Assembly (NCBI GenBank): GCA_013397695.1
Contig: VYZI01000018.1
Coordinates: forward strand, 3,016,920 to 3,080,919
Direction: 5' to 3'
Length of the DNA stretch: 64,000 nucleotides
Source of the DNA: Centropus unirufus
Lineage: Eukaryota; Chordata; Aves; Cuculiformes; Centropidae
The position numbers and the translations under genes are program-made. Below the pieces are notes generated by a model. The model worked only from the letters and a program-made list of their open reading frames with translations. It was not told where the DNA came from and made no database searches. Within the stretch, counting starts at the first letter, position 1. Each line of letters opens with the position of its first letter. Positions 1-11,048 of this stretch are shown here, piece by piece.

Positions 1-2819
1 GCCTTCCAAGTTGAGAGGGTCTGGTGCATGCAGCACTGTGGCAACCTTACAATCAAATATGTTTCTTTTCATAAGTAAAATGTCTCTTCCCATAGTATCA
101 ACATCAACAAACAGAGCTGTGCCTGTTTGCAGCAGGGCACCCTGAAGGGGTTTCCACTTCCGCTTTCAAAGACATCACAATAAAAATTTTGCAGAGCACA
201 TGAGGGCCTCGGTGACCTTTTCTGTACCCTGTCAGTTGTTTTGCCTTTGAGCTATCTGTGCTGCCTGGTCTATGTGTGTTTGCACAATACAAACTGCTAA
301 TCAAAAACCTTGGTGCAGCATAAAAGTAAACAGAATGGCACTTTGTCTCCACACCACAGAAGTTGCAGCAGTGCTGGAATATGAATAATTTCTGTAACTA
401 GTGTGAGCTTGTAAAAGCCTTCAAGCACACAGATGACACAGGGTCTTATAAAGACATATCTGAGCAGAACGATTGTTTCACATTGTAGGATTATATACTT
501 GACTTCATCAATAATAACTCGTCTATAAGGCTCCTGAAAGCATTCCTCTAAAAATTCACTAATGCTTCTGTAAATCTCAGAAAACACTCATACGAAAACT
601 CCTTCCCCTTGCCTTTCTTCTGCCTAGCAAGTCTTCTAATATAAGCTTCATTAGCTCAGACATTTGCATCCTGGCAATATAAGTGCACTCTTCTTGTGCG
701 TCAGACCTGCAGCAGCTCTGCTATCGCTTCCCAAAATGAGGAAAAAATGCTTGTTTTTTATTTTACAGCCCTTAAAGGCAGAAAGTGTCAGCTTAATGGA
801 AAAGAAAATGTCTCAGTTGTGTTAAATACAGTTTCGATGATCAAAACTCCCTGGGAAAGACTGCATAATATAATGGAAGGAAAATTCCATCTGGATTTTT
901 CAATTGTTAATTTAAAAATAAAATAAAAGAGCTACTGATTTATTCTGTTATTTCACAGGTGATGAAAACACATCTTTAAATGTTAAGGTTTTGATACTTA
1001 AGGATCATTATTTCAACAGAATTAGGACATGGAAATTTGAAACAGTAATGATTCAGCACACTTTTATTTCCTGCACTGGCAATCAGGCTCTTAACCTATC
1101 TAAAAATTTCAGCAGCAGACCAGGGACATGAATAATCCTGAGGAAAGGGTGACTGACACAAAAATACCTGATTAAAACACTGAGAATAAATCGGGTGGCT
1201 GCTGCTAACACTACCTGTATCCAACATAAAAAAATATCAGTTCAGATAATTGCTTCTTCAATCTTAAAACATTTACTTATGGCTTAAGATCCTTGGCTTC
1301 TGCAGAAGCTACACTCAAACTGTTAACACAACGCTAGCCTGAAGGCTGTCTGTATGATATTGCCAAGCTTCCTGCTCATCTGCCATAGGACACTTGTAAA
1401 TTTTCCTAATTTTTCCTCTCTGTTTTTACAATTCTTGTTTTCTTCCTCAAATACAAAAAAAAAATATTCCTTCAAGAATGCTGGGATTTAGCCTACATTA
1501 ATACCTCCCTCATTTTGAATATGGGGCTGTTCTTTGGCGGGAATAGAGCAGAAATCTCTGCCTGGGCACCTCCGAGGTAAAGACAGGCAGAAGGGCCGAG
1601 GGCAAAGGCGCTCTTTGTTGCTGTTCATCCCTACTCTCACCCAAGCAGGAACCGCTGATCCCTCCCTGCAGCCAGGACAGGGCTTTCTCACTGCGCCACT
1701 CCCTTTTCAAAGCCATTCGCTTCTCCAAGTGGACAGCTTCGGCTTCCTTTCGCATTCACCTATGTGTGTATTTTCCTGCTCCAAGCTTCTGCGAGCACAA
1801 TACCCGATAAAGAACTGACCCAACTCCCTGCTGAGAACGTTTTTGTGTTCACACAAGGATGGGTGTTTGGCTATTTCTGTGTCTCACGTCCTACCTGACT
1901 TGAAGTCAGTGTGTGAAAATGTCTCGCCCGTCCTTCATTACAGCAGACGTTTGAGTAAATTCGGAGTTACCCGTGAGCCCTCGCACGCTCTGCTGAGCAG
2001 CAGAGGCACAGGGGGCCCCTGTGGCCCGAGACCAAGCCCTCCCAAGCCGTGAGAGCAAAAGGCAGCAGGAGCACCCAGGGCGCTGGTGAAGAGAGCAAGG
2101 CAAGGGCTGCGGGTGCAGGGCGAGGCTTGAACTCCATCCTCTGCCACGTGTGTCGGTGCTGGAACCAGCGCACCCCACGGGGAAGGGGCACTGCGCTGCT
2201 TGTCAGAGCGCAGAGCTCCTATCTCCTCTGCTGCCTGAGCACAGCCCTGGCTGCAGACCGCTCAGATCCTGCTCTTGGGGGGTTTTCCCTTTTTTATTTA
2301 AAATAGAAGCTTTCACCTCTGCTGTTTAACCGGTAGCTTGGGCTGTTTACAAAACTGAGGAACTTTTGTTTGAAAACATACAGATATGCTGTTTGTTCCT
2401 TCTAAACATATCCTTTATTCTCCTCAGCGGCCTTCACCAACCGTGGGCTGGTGTGTTCACTCCAGGTTATTGCTGATTCAAAACCAAAAATCCTGCTGTG
2501 TCCTGTAAGAGAATCACCACGTACTCTGTTTGCCAGGAGCTCCAGTTCCTCCCTCTCATACACACGGGGGCCACTTGTGTAGAGCGCGGGGGAGGGAGGT
2601 GGGAACTGGAAATACACTTTTTTAGCTGCACACATTTCTAATCTAAGGCCGAGCATACATCATAAAGTGAGAAATCTCGTACGTTTTGTGACTGGTTTTA
2701 ACGCGGCGGGAAGGAGCAGCGTGATGCAGCACCAGCCTAGGAATTGGCACTGAGGAACACTCTCCCTCCAACGCCAGAGAAGCTTTGTGTCCTCCAAAGT
2801 CTCTAAACTGTGCCTCCAA

Positions 2820-3060
2820 GCACTCGGAGGCTCGGTGCATTACGGAAGAGCGCGTTAAACAGTCAGTCAGCAGCTGGATTGAAAATCCCGGGAGCGAGCC
2901 CTAAGCCCTTAGTCCTCTTCCCGCCCGGAACGCCTGGCTGCCCCGGCCGCGGCCGCGAGGGGGCGCTCCCCCCAAACACAGTTTGAATGGCGCGGGCTTG
3001 GCTCGGGGCGCCCGGGTCACCTTTTGCTCCCTCCAGCCGGACACGGCCTGATCCCCATTG
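2820..3060. promoter_or_regulatory. Small CpG-rich patch with CTCF-like motif
   Basis: A roughly 240-bp stretch is rich in CpG and GC against AT-rich surroundings. It includes a run of interleaved NotI/SacII-like GC sequence near 2,941-2,970. At 2,953-2,966 the + strand reads CCGCGAGGGGGCGC, close to the CTCF core consensus CCGCGNGGNGGCAG. This could be an insulator or a weak non-coding promoter. No adjacent exon is visible, so the role is inferred from base composition and motif only. Confidence 0.4.
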
Positions 3061-3862
3061 CACAAGAATTAGGCAAGGAAAATTCCGGTATTGGCATCAA
3101 AGTGACGCAAGAGGAGAAGACATCTGGCTGCTCCGCTTCAGGTCAGCCAGGAGCAGCGTGCTATTAGAGCCAACAAACACAGTCCCGAAGTTCAACTGCA
3201 GCTGGAGAGGAAGGCAAGAATGAAAAGAAAACATTTTTATTGAGAACACCAAGTGGAAATAACAGTAAGAAAGCCACTCTGACAACACTGCAGTCTTAAA
3301 CCCAATCCTTACTCAAATATTTAACAGAAGAAACTTCTTTTTATTGGGAGTCGAATAAATAGAAGCCCCACTCAGTCTGGCAATCCACATGAGATTAAAA
3401 TACGGGCCATGAATTTAAATGAAATGCCAAGCTGATGAATAAAATAAGGAAAAGGTATAAGGAAGGAATAGTGTCAGGGAAAAACTGTAGGTTACAGAAG
3501 GATAAGTGTGCAAAAAGTATAGGTACAGTAGCTTTGTGCACAAGAATTCAGGAAGAAGAGGGTATATTAATACTGCCCTGTGACAAAGTCACAGAAAGGA
3601 TTGGACGCTATAACCGTGGTGAAAAGAAGAATAGGTTATCAAAAACCGACCGGATATCTGCCAAAGGAGATAATAAATTTTTTGGATTACATTTAAATTG
3701 TGCTTGCGTATTTAATAAACAGAGGCTTGGAAAATGATGGGATATAGTGTGATCACAAATGGAAACTTAGTAAGAGGGGAGAATTTACAGAGATTTGGGT
3801 CATAGTTTGAAAATATTATGAGATCTTTTAATTTGTGATGCTAAAAATAAGTTTTGCAGCAG

Positions 3863-3882
3863 TTTGTTTGTTTGTTTGTTTG
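3863..3882. repeat. (TTTG)5 microsatellite
   Basis: Five uninterrupted TTTG units, followed by a G/T-rich tail. Simple repeat in non-coding flank. Confidence 0.9.
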
Positions 3883-6800
3883 GGGTTGGTTGTTTGGGTT
3901 TCTTTACCGTGAATTGCTGACTGCATAAGCAACAGGTGCAGCAGATCCCGCATCAGAAACAGCCTTCTTAATCCCTGCCCCTTGACAGGTGAATTTGAGC
4001 AGTTTGGAATACTGAGAACATCAAATTAACACGCTGCCTGTGAGTGATGTGTGAGCTGGGTTTCTTGAGGTAAGAAGGAGCTATAATTCTTATGTCCTGT
4101 TCTTAATAGTTTTGTAAATGCAAAAAAAAATATTTCAAGTGTCTATATAGATACAGCTCTAACCATAATATGAGAGAAACAGGCAAGATTTCATAATATT
4201 TTCCAGATAAAGCATTCAAAACCACTGTGTTACAATAGTGATTTCTTTGCATGACTTTCACATACTATTTCTCCATCTCCAAGTCAGGTGGGTCACATGT
4301 GCTAACTCATGGTGGAGCACTTGTATTTGGCTTCAGCAAACTTATCTTCTTGTCGAGCCAAGTTACAGGTTGATGCCCTAGCACCAGTGATAGAATTTGC
4401 ACATTTAGGAGGTCTCTGCAACCCTAATTTTTCTCCCTTGAAAATAATTTCAGAAAAAAAATCTTGTAGCATTGAAATCATGTGAGGCTATGTTGAACTT
4501 CACTGATTTTGGTGCAATCCAGTTTGAACTTTCTTCCTTGCGTGACATTAACTGCTCTTGCTCACAAGAGCAGTCAATTTCAATGGAACTGAACATAAAC
4601 AATTATGGCTGAAGTCTTAGCTTGACTTTCTGCAAGCTGACTGTATAAGCGTTGTATATTTTCTTTTGGCAGACACAAGATTTTGAAGACTACAATTGCA
4701 CCTCCAGCCCTGTGACATACCAGTAACACATGCCCTTTTCTCAGCCACAGAAGCAAGTGGGAGTGAGTACAGCACAGTAAACACTGACTTTGCAAAACCA
4801 GCTTGAACGTACACATCGTCTTACAAAAGATACTATGCCAGAAGTACCAATTAGGTTCTCATAACCAGCGTAGGTAATGAGGGGTACTACTGTGAAATTG
4901 TGGATGAGGAGACAAATAGCTTGCTTGAGGAGGAAGATGTTTTACCAAAGTGTTCTGCGGTCATTAATGCGAGCATAAGCATCCAGAGTTTCATCTCTGT
5001 TAACAAGCTTCAGGCTTACACGTAATAGCATTGGGGTAGGTGTTCTCACAGCCTCTGAGTTAGATTGCCATCATGGACACAGACACGGGATTTTTCATGG
5101 TGTTTAAGCCTTAAATGTCTGGGAAATTATTTCATGGGTCTCTTAAGTGCTTTCCCTCTGGCACCCCCCTCCAAAGAAGAAATTATGGGGCCTATTGCCT
5201 GTCTACAGATTAATTTTCCTTAGGTTTCCTTTCTTGTTTAACTGCCTCATCAAACATGGATATATCGTAAGCTATAGTTCAGTTTCCAGTAGACATGTGA
5301 GTCAGTGTAAGTGATCAGACACATCTAGATACAGATCAGCATTTCATGTTCTTCCTGTATATCCTACGCACAACTGCAAGAGAACAGACATCAGAAATCA
5401 ACAAACTTTCTGAATCCTGATTTATGTTTATAGATAACCAGTTAGACATGCATTTTCAGGTGGAGTTAGCTAACAAAATTTAGTGAGGATTGAGCACTGG
5501 TCCCTGCCTTGTGCATGATATCGTTCATTTACATGCGAAGCAGTGAGCAGTCTGAGAAGGGTCGCTCTTCCAGTAAGAGAGTTACAAGGCGATGCTGTCT
5601 GTGGGCACAGTTCCAAATTTCATATAAAATTTGGCCCGTTGTCAGTAAACAAGGATCATTGAGTAAGTATTTTTCCTGCAATTGAATACAAGGAGATTAC
5701 CTAAGAAGTGTTAGTCTCCCCACCCATTGTTGTAATTATTGTGTTAGTAAGATACCTACGTTTTTTCATGCTGTTGAAAACTAGGTACACAGCTGTCTGG
5801 AAATTGCACTGATATTATACCTGTTGATTTCCAGACACATTTCGTCCTGATGCATTTGCCAATGTTCTTGCTATCTACTCATCCATTACATTCTTATTCC
5901 TGTTTGTTCTTGGAAAAGTCACTTTTTTGTAATGTCCTATTGGAATTTTCTTTAGAGAGAAGTTGGTGCTACGTTTTTGATCAAAAGCGCTGCTCTGAAG
6001 CTCAGCCGACGCTTCCTCTGGTAAGGCAGCGTTGTCTTTTTGTTATTACCATACCCCTAACAATTTAGCTACAACTTCTATGCTGGCTCTCTGACTCTTT
6101 CTAGGAAAAAAAAAAAAAAATCATTACTTTTAGTATTTTCAAACCGGAGAAGTGTACTTGCTTACAGTAAATTCTTGAGACATTTTCTTCAGAATATTCC
6201 GGTGTTTCCAGCTTTGCAACAGCACTTGCAGTGGAAAGTAGCTTTCATATCAGGTACAAATACAACTTTATGATCCCCTGAAAATCTGTCCAGTTGTACA
6301 CCTATGGAAAATATGTTTGCATGTGTTTGCTGCTAGATCTTAAAAGCTATCTGAACCGTCTACTTCTTGAAAGCGTTAAGACTCCCGCAGTTGCCATGTG
6401 AGGCCAACCTGTGTACGTGTTGTAGGGAAATGAGTAGGATGAAAGCCACAAGTTAGCAGGACAACTCACGTAATGGCTGGTCAGGCTGCTTTTCAGTGGT
6501 TGAGCCGGGATCAAAAAGCAGGAACTGTCTCCCACACACTCAGTTGACTACTTTGGTGGCATATAAACAGATTTGAGTGAAAACAGGATAAAAATCAGTG
6601 GGGAAAGGAGTTAACAATTATGTAGTGGGTAGTATGGGAATGTTCAAGAGGATCAAAATAGGAAATTTGAGGCGACTTTCACTTTTATGTTTATTTTGGA
6701 GCTATTGGAAAGCTTGGGTTTGCAACACCAGTAATGATGTTAACTGTAGATCACACACGAACTCCCAAAGTTGAGCTGCTGGGGGTGGAGGACAGCTGTG

Positions 6801-9800
6801 ATCAAGAGCTGATGGGCTGCATAAATCTGTCCTCTCAGTAGCTGTAAACAAAAATCTTGGCTTTCCTGGACACCAGTCACTCTACCATAGCCACGGTCTT
6901 CACTAGTCCAAGTGTTGTGGTGTTTTCTATTAATGTGGGGGGTATTTTTGATATTTCTATGGGTTGGGTGAATCTCCATGAGAACTGGTACTCATGGCCA
7001 TCACCCTTAGTTTACAAACATCTTAATAGTTTGCTTTCCTCTTTCTTTTATAAATCCAGGATGCTGGAACACAAGGAGGCTCCACCCAAAACAAAGGTAC
7101 GTTCAAGGCCAGAGAAGAGCATGTGGCTCAAATAAAAAGTCTACCGAGCCTTGATTAAGTATTGGGAAGGGTCAAACTGTGAGCAGCTATCTCCTTTCAT
7201 GGTCTGGGAAGCAAGACTGTACAGTCTTTGGGAATATGCAGGAGTGTCTTGTGTATTCAGTGCTGCATTAGAAGGAATTATTTACTCCAACATGAAGCCA
7301 TCATTGCTAATTATTCAAGTGAGAACATGCTAACAAGCTGTGTTCCTAACAGTTCCCACCCAAGTGGAGGATTCATCCCATAATCTAGTGTTCTAGTTCT
7401 CACAGCGCTGTTCTGGTGGTACAGTCTACTTAATAAAGATTTCATGTTCCTTAACAGGGCATAGGACAGAGCCCTGGTGCTCTTCTCTCTTCATCTCAGA
7501 AATGGATCCACATCAATGATGGATAGTTGTTAGGCTGCTTATAATACATTTTTAAAAAAATGAAGTCTTCAAGAAGACATGTTCTTTGTTAAGTCCTAAT
7601 TATTTATTTCCTTGCATATCTTTTCCCTTTATTTTTTATTAGACAGAAGCTGTAATTCAGACAATTGTTTTTAATTAATCTAATAATTAAGTAGAATTTT
7701 ATTGGGTTTTTTTTTTTATTTTTTTATCTCATGTGCCTTTAGTACTACAATTACATACTTTTGAGTATTTTCATTCCTCAGTGTTCCCCAAAAGAAAACA
7801 CATGACCCAGGTCAAGTGCCCTTTCCTGATCTAGGAGTGTGTACATGCTACAGCGGAAAAGGAAACACCTCTCTCCCATAACTGCTTACGCCCTGGAAAA
7901 AAAAAAGCAATCAATGAGCAGTCTATCCAGGAAATGTGTGCTCTTTTAAAATAAAGCACTAAAGGATGATTTATATTTTAAAACACTTTATTAAACGCTG
8001 AATCACTAGTGATCTTAAGAGGAAGAAACGCATTTAAGAGAGGGAAAGGCATAAATTCTAGCTAAGATTTCTTAGTACAGTCTGGAAAGCATCTCTTGCT
8101 ACACCCCTGATGATGTCCCTTTAGGGAATATCATTTCCAGAGAGAAGAGTGCAAGGCAGAATGCCCAAAACTCTGAAAGATCCCATTATACTGTGCTTCT
8201 GAAAACTAATCTAAATCACTTTCAAAGTGGCTTTTGCCGGGTGCCGAACAGATAAATTTTAACATTGAATAAATTAACAAATGAATCTTTATTAGTGTTT
8301 GCACCAAAAAAAAAAGTCTCACTCTAATGTCAGAGCAGGCAAGGGTTGCCACGCAGGATGTACTGTCTTGCAGCAATAAATGCACATTTATTGACATAGT
8401 TTTTGTACAACGCCTCACTGATCTTTCAGGTGGGCTGCCAGATGTCATTTGGGGTCTGTATTAAGAGCATATGTTTTTAATGCAGCAACACAAAAATTAA
8501 CTCATTAAGCATCAGCACTTTTAAATAAAAATGAAAGAGGCACACAGTATCAGCAATATAGTACCTTCTAAAAGTGTCCAACAGTCATTTTTATCCCAAG
8601 TGTCCATCCCTTCCTGCATTCCCTAAGGGTTTTTTTTAACCCTTTTCTGGCCTTCCATTTAATTCTGATTAGTTTTATTTTTGTTGTTACTACTGATAAG
8701 ATGTAGATGATAAGATATCAATCTTAATACAGAGTATCTGATTTGTTTCTGATAAGGTTTCTGTAAGTATTTTGATAGTAGATCTTGTAAACTGAACCGA
8801 CTATGAATGAATTTATTAGACCATTTCTGAGATGGCAACTCCTAAAGTGTCCATCACATGAATCCTCTTTGGTTGAGACAGTTCTCCGTACCCTCTGTTT
8901 TGGTCTCTTCAGGATGACACATGAAAGGAAAAGAGGAACGATTCTTTTTTTGCCTAAAATTCCCCATTTGGAGCAGCTAACTACCAAGCACACGGACTCT
9001 GGATGGCATAACGCCTGCCAGAGTTCACTCCCTCCAGTTATGACACCTGTAGCTATGTGTCTGCTGGTTTGTGTCATGTAAACTGAGGACGAAAGTGCAT
9101 GAGAGAGAGTTTCACGCTTACTGTCTTTGCAGCCACAATATCTTGCTTAGTTCCTAGAAAATGGACAGCTTGAACCACCACCTCCTCAACCACACTAGAA
9201 ACGGGAAGGCATGAGAAAGCTGGATCCTCTTTTTCAGCAAGAAAGTCTTTAGCCCTTACCAGCTTTTAGTTTTTACTGGGGAAACTCACAGCTTTGGGGA
9301 ATTTCCATCATGGTGTTTCATTTTACATTTCTGAGCTCTCTGTCAACGATAGAAAAATGCCAGCAAATAAACTCTCTAAGACTCATTTTGGAGTTTTAGG
9401 AAGCCAGCATCCTTTATCAGGCCTGGGCGACAGGAGGGAGAGATGTCCCTCAACCGAGTGCAGAGACCAAAGCTGAGAACAGAAGACATTTCCCACTTAC
9501 ATACGTATGTATACGTTTCCCGGGAATCTTAGGCATATTCTATTACTTTCCAAGGGCTCTTTTTAATGTTATTAGGAATTTCACAACCGTCAAATATCTT
9601 ATTAGTTCGCAGCTGGCTCCAGCCCCACCTGGCCTTGTGTTTGAGATAAGGAAAGGCTGCAGAAAGCACATCTGTTCGGCGCAGGTCACCCCGCAACCAG
9701 AGAGCGGGCAGTGCCTGGCTTGCACAAGAACGTGCTTCCAGAGGGACATTCTAACTTCCAAAAAGCAGGATTAGTTGGATGAAACTTAAAAATAAAAAAT

Positions 9801-9947
9801 ATTCCTTTTTTTTTATTATTTTATTTTTTTGTAACAGTAACTACTTCTTGTATCATTAGTAAAGTCGAAGGTCGCGCGGGATCCCTAGCGGAGGGAGCCG
9901 GGCGGGCGGCTCCGCCTGGGGCCGATAACGGCGGCCGCGCCGGGCCC

Positions 9948-10125
9948 NNNNNNNNNNNNNNNNNNNNNNNNNNNNNNNNNNNNNNNNNNNNNNNNNNNNN
10001 NNNNNNNNNNNNNNNNNNNNNNNNNNNNNNNNNNNNNNNNNNNNNNNNNNNNNNNNNNNNNNNNNNNNNNNNNNNNNNNNNNNNNNNNNNNNNNNNNNNN
10101 NNNNNNNNNNNNNNNNNNNNNNNNN
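9948..10125. other. Assembly gap (178 N) in CpG island
   Basis: A run of 178 undetermined bases sits inside the most GC-rich part of the GPR155 promoter. Flanking sequence on both sides is almost pure G/C. Sequencing drop-out in extreme GC is the likely cause, so the real length may differ. Confidence 0.98.
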
Positions 10126-10293
10126 GCCCTCACGCCGGGGCGGGGGCGCGGGGGTCGGCGCCGCCGGGTGCGGGGCGGGCGGAGCCCGTCCTGCTTGTCC
10201 CCTCCCCTCCCCGGCGGGGCCGGCGGCCTCCGGGCGGCTCTCAACCTTGCCTTGAGCGCGAATCCTCCGTCCGCGGGGGCGGCAGCGGGGCAG
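10126..10293 (+). other. GPR155: Probable non-coding exon 1 of GPR155 (5' end unknown)
   Basis: The stretch ends in GGGGCAG followed by GTAAGC, an excellent splice donor inside the CpG island. Joining it to the acceptor at 16,271-16,274 gives a normal GT-AG intron of 5,981 bp and a 5' UTR running into the first coding exon. The left boundary is set to the edge of the assembly gap because the true start cannot be seen. No start codon in frame with GPR155 was found here. Confidence 0.55.
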
Positions 10294-10933
10294 GTAAGCG
10301 GCCCCAGAGCCGAGCGGCAGCGCCCCGTGCCCGGCGAGGCGGCCGCCCTCGGCGACGGCGCCCGTGCTTCTCCCTCTCGGCGTTCCTGGGGCAGCAGCGC
10401 TGGGCGGGGCGGGCGCGGGGCTCCCGCCGCGAGGCGGAGGATGCTTTGCCCCGTTCGGCGAGCGGGGGCCAGGGCGGCGCTGCTCGGGGCGAGCTGGCGA
10501 GGGAGCGGAGCCTCCACCTCGGAAACGGTTTTTTTGCCCTTTGCTTCAAAAAATAAGCCCGTGTTGACAGCCCCGGGGGTGAAGCCTAATTTAAAGTTAG
10601 GGGCGGGTGTATTTTCCGTGTGTTTTTCTGACTCGGCGCTTCCCGCCGTTGGCAGCTGCTGCTGCGCTCGGTCCTGCCCGAGCGCCCGCCCTGACGGGCT
10701 CCGAGGGAGCCGCGAGCGCGGCCGTTGGGAGCCGCGCCAGTCGCGTGCGCGGGGCGGGCCCCGGCGTCGCGCGGCTCCCAGGGCACGCGGCGCCCCGCTC
10801 CTGGGGGCACCCGGCTGCTCCTTGGAATGGCAGCGTAGGGAAAAAAAACAAACCCCAAAAAAGAGAAAGGAAACGTCATCTTGAAGAACAGCTCCTGAGA
10901 GGCATTTAAGGACTGATACTTCTTGTTTCGTTG

Positions 10934-11048
10934 ATGAGGCTTTGAGGAACCTGGTCTAGTGGGAGGAGTCCCTGCCCGTGGCAAAGGGGTTGGAACTGGA
11001 TGATCTTTAAGGTCGGTTCCCGCCCGACCCATTCTATGAGTCTATGAA
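10934..11048 (+). mobile_element. CR1 LINE 3'-end fragment
   Basis: About 115 bp matching the far 3' end of avian CR1 elements: the 'GAACCTGGTCTAGTGG...GTCCCTGCCCGTGGC' section, then 'TTGGAACTGGATGATCTTTAAGGTC', ending in a decayed terminal repeat (ATTCTATGAGTCTATGA). The middle has drifted (TCGGTTCCCGCCCGACC replaces the usual TCCCTTCCAACCCAAACC). It is 5'-truncated, as almost all CR1 copies are, and lies just inside GPR155 intron 1 beyond the CpG island. Confidence 0.9.

Larger units (their letters stand above)
1..9865. other. Non-coding flank upstream of GPR155
   Basis: I find no exon I can support in this 9.9 kb stretch. Open frames on both strands are short, lack splice-site or codon continuity, and do not resemble a protein I recognise. 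By synteny with other vertebrates, WIPF1 should lie further left, so this is probably intergenic sequence or distal regulatory sequence. Visible contents are AT-rich unique sequence, a moderately GC-rich stretch at about 1,530-2,290, a small CpG-rich patch at about 2,820-3,060 containing a CTCF-like motif, a (TTTG)5 run at 3,863-3,882 and several poly-A/T runs. The window opens inside an open minus-strand frame that I could not identify. Confidence 0.6.
9866..10810 (+). promoter_or_regulatory. GPR155: CpG-island promoter of GPR155
   Basis: Base composition switches abruptly from AT-rich to very CpG-rich at about 9,866 and falls back after about 10,810. GC boxes (GGGCGG and variants) are scattered through it, and it surrounds an assembly gap at 9,948-10,125. 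It lies 5.5-6.4 kb upstream of the first coding exon of GPR155 and contains a strong splice donor (CAG|GTAAGC, GT at 10,294), so a non-coding first exon very probably starts here. The exact transcription start cannot be read because part of the island is missing. A divergent transcript from the same island is possible but unsupported. Confidence 0.75.

Noticed and set aside
297..587. 96-codon minus-strand frame with hydrophobic content
   Set aside because: It neither splices into nor shares a frame with the open stretch at the left edge, and no family is recognised. Possibly a decayed sequence but unsupported.
3435..3737. 100-codon + strand open frame in the upstream flank
   Set aside because: Lys/Arg-rich translation with no family resemblance, no splice or promoter context. 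Chance open frame.
8724..9081. Overlapping open frames on both strands (117 and 92 codons)
   Set aside because: Two opposite frames over the same 350 bp, neither similar to a known protein nor flanked by convincing splice sites.
10168..10884. Long + strand frame in the GPR155 CpG island (and minus-strand partners)
   Set aside because: Low-complexity Ala/Gly/Arg/Pro translation typical of a CpG island. It crosses the clear splice donor at 10,294.
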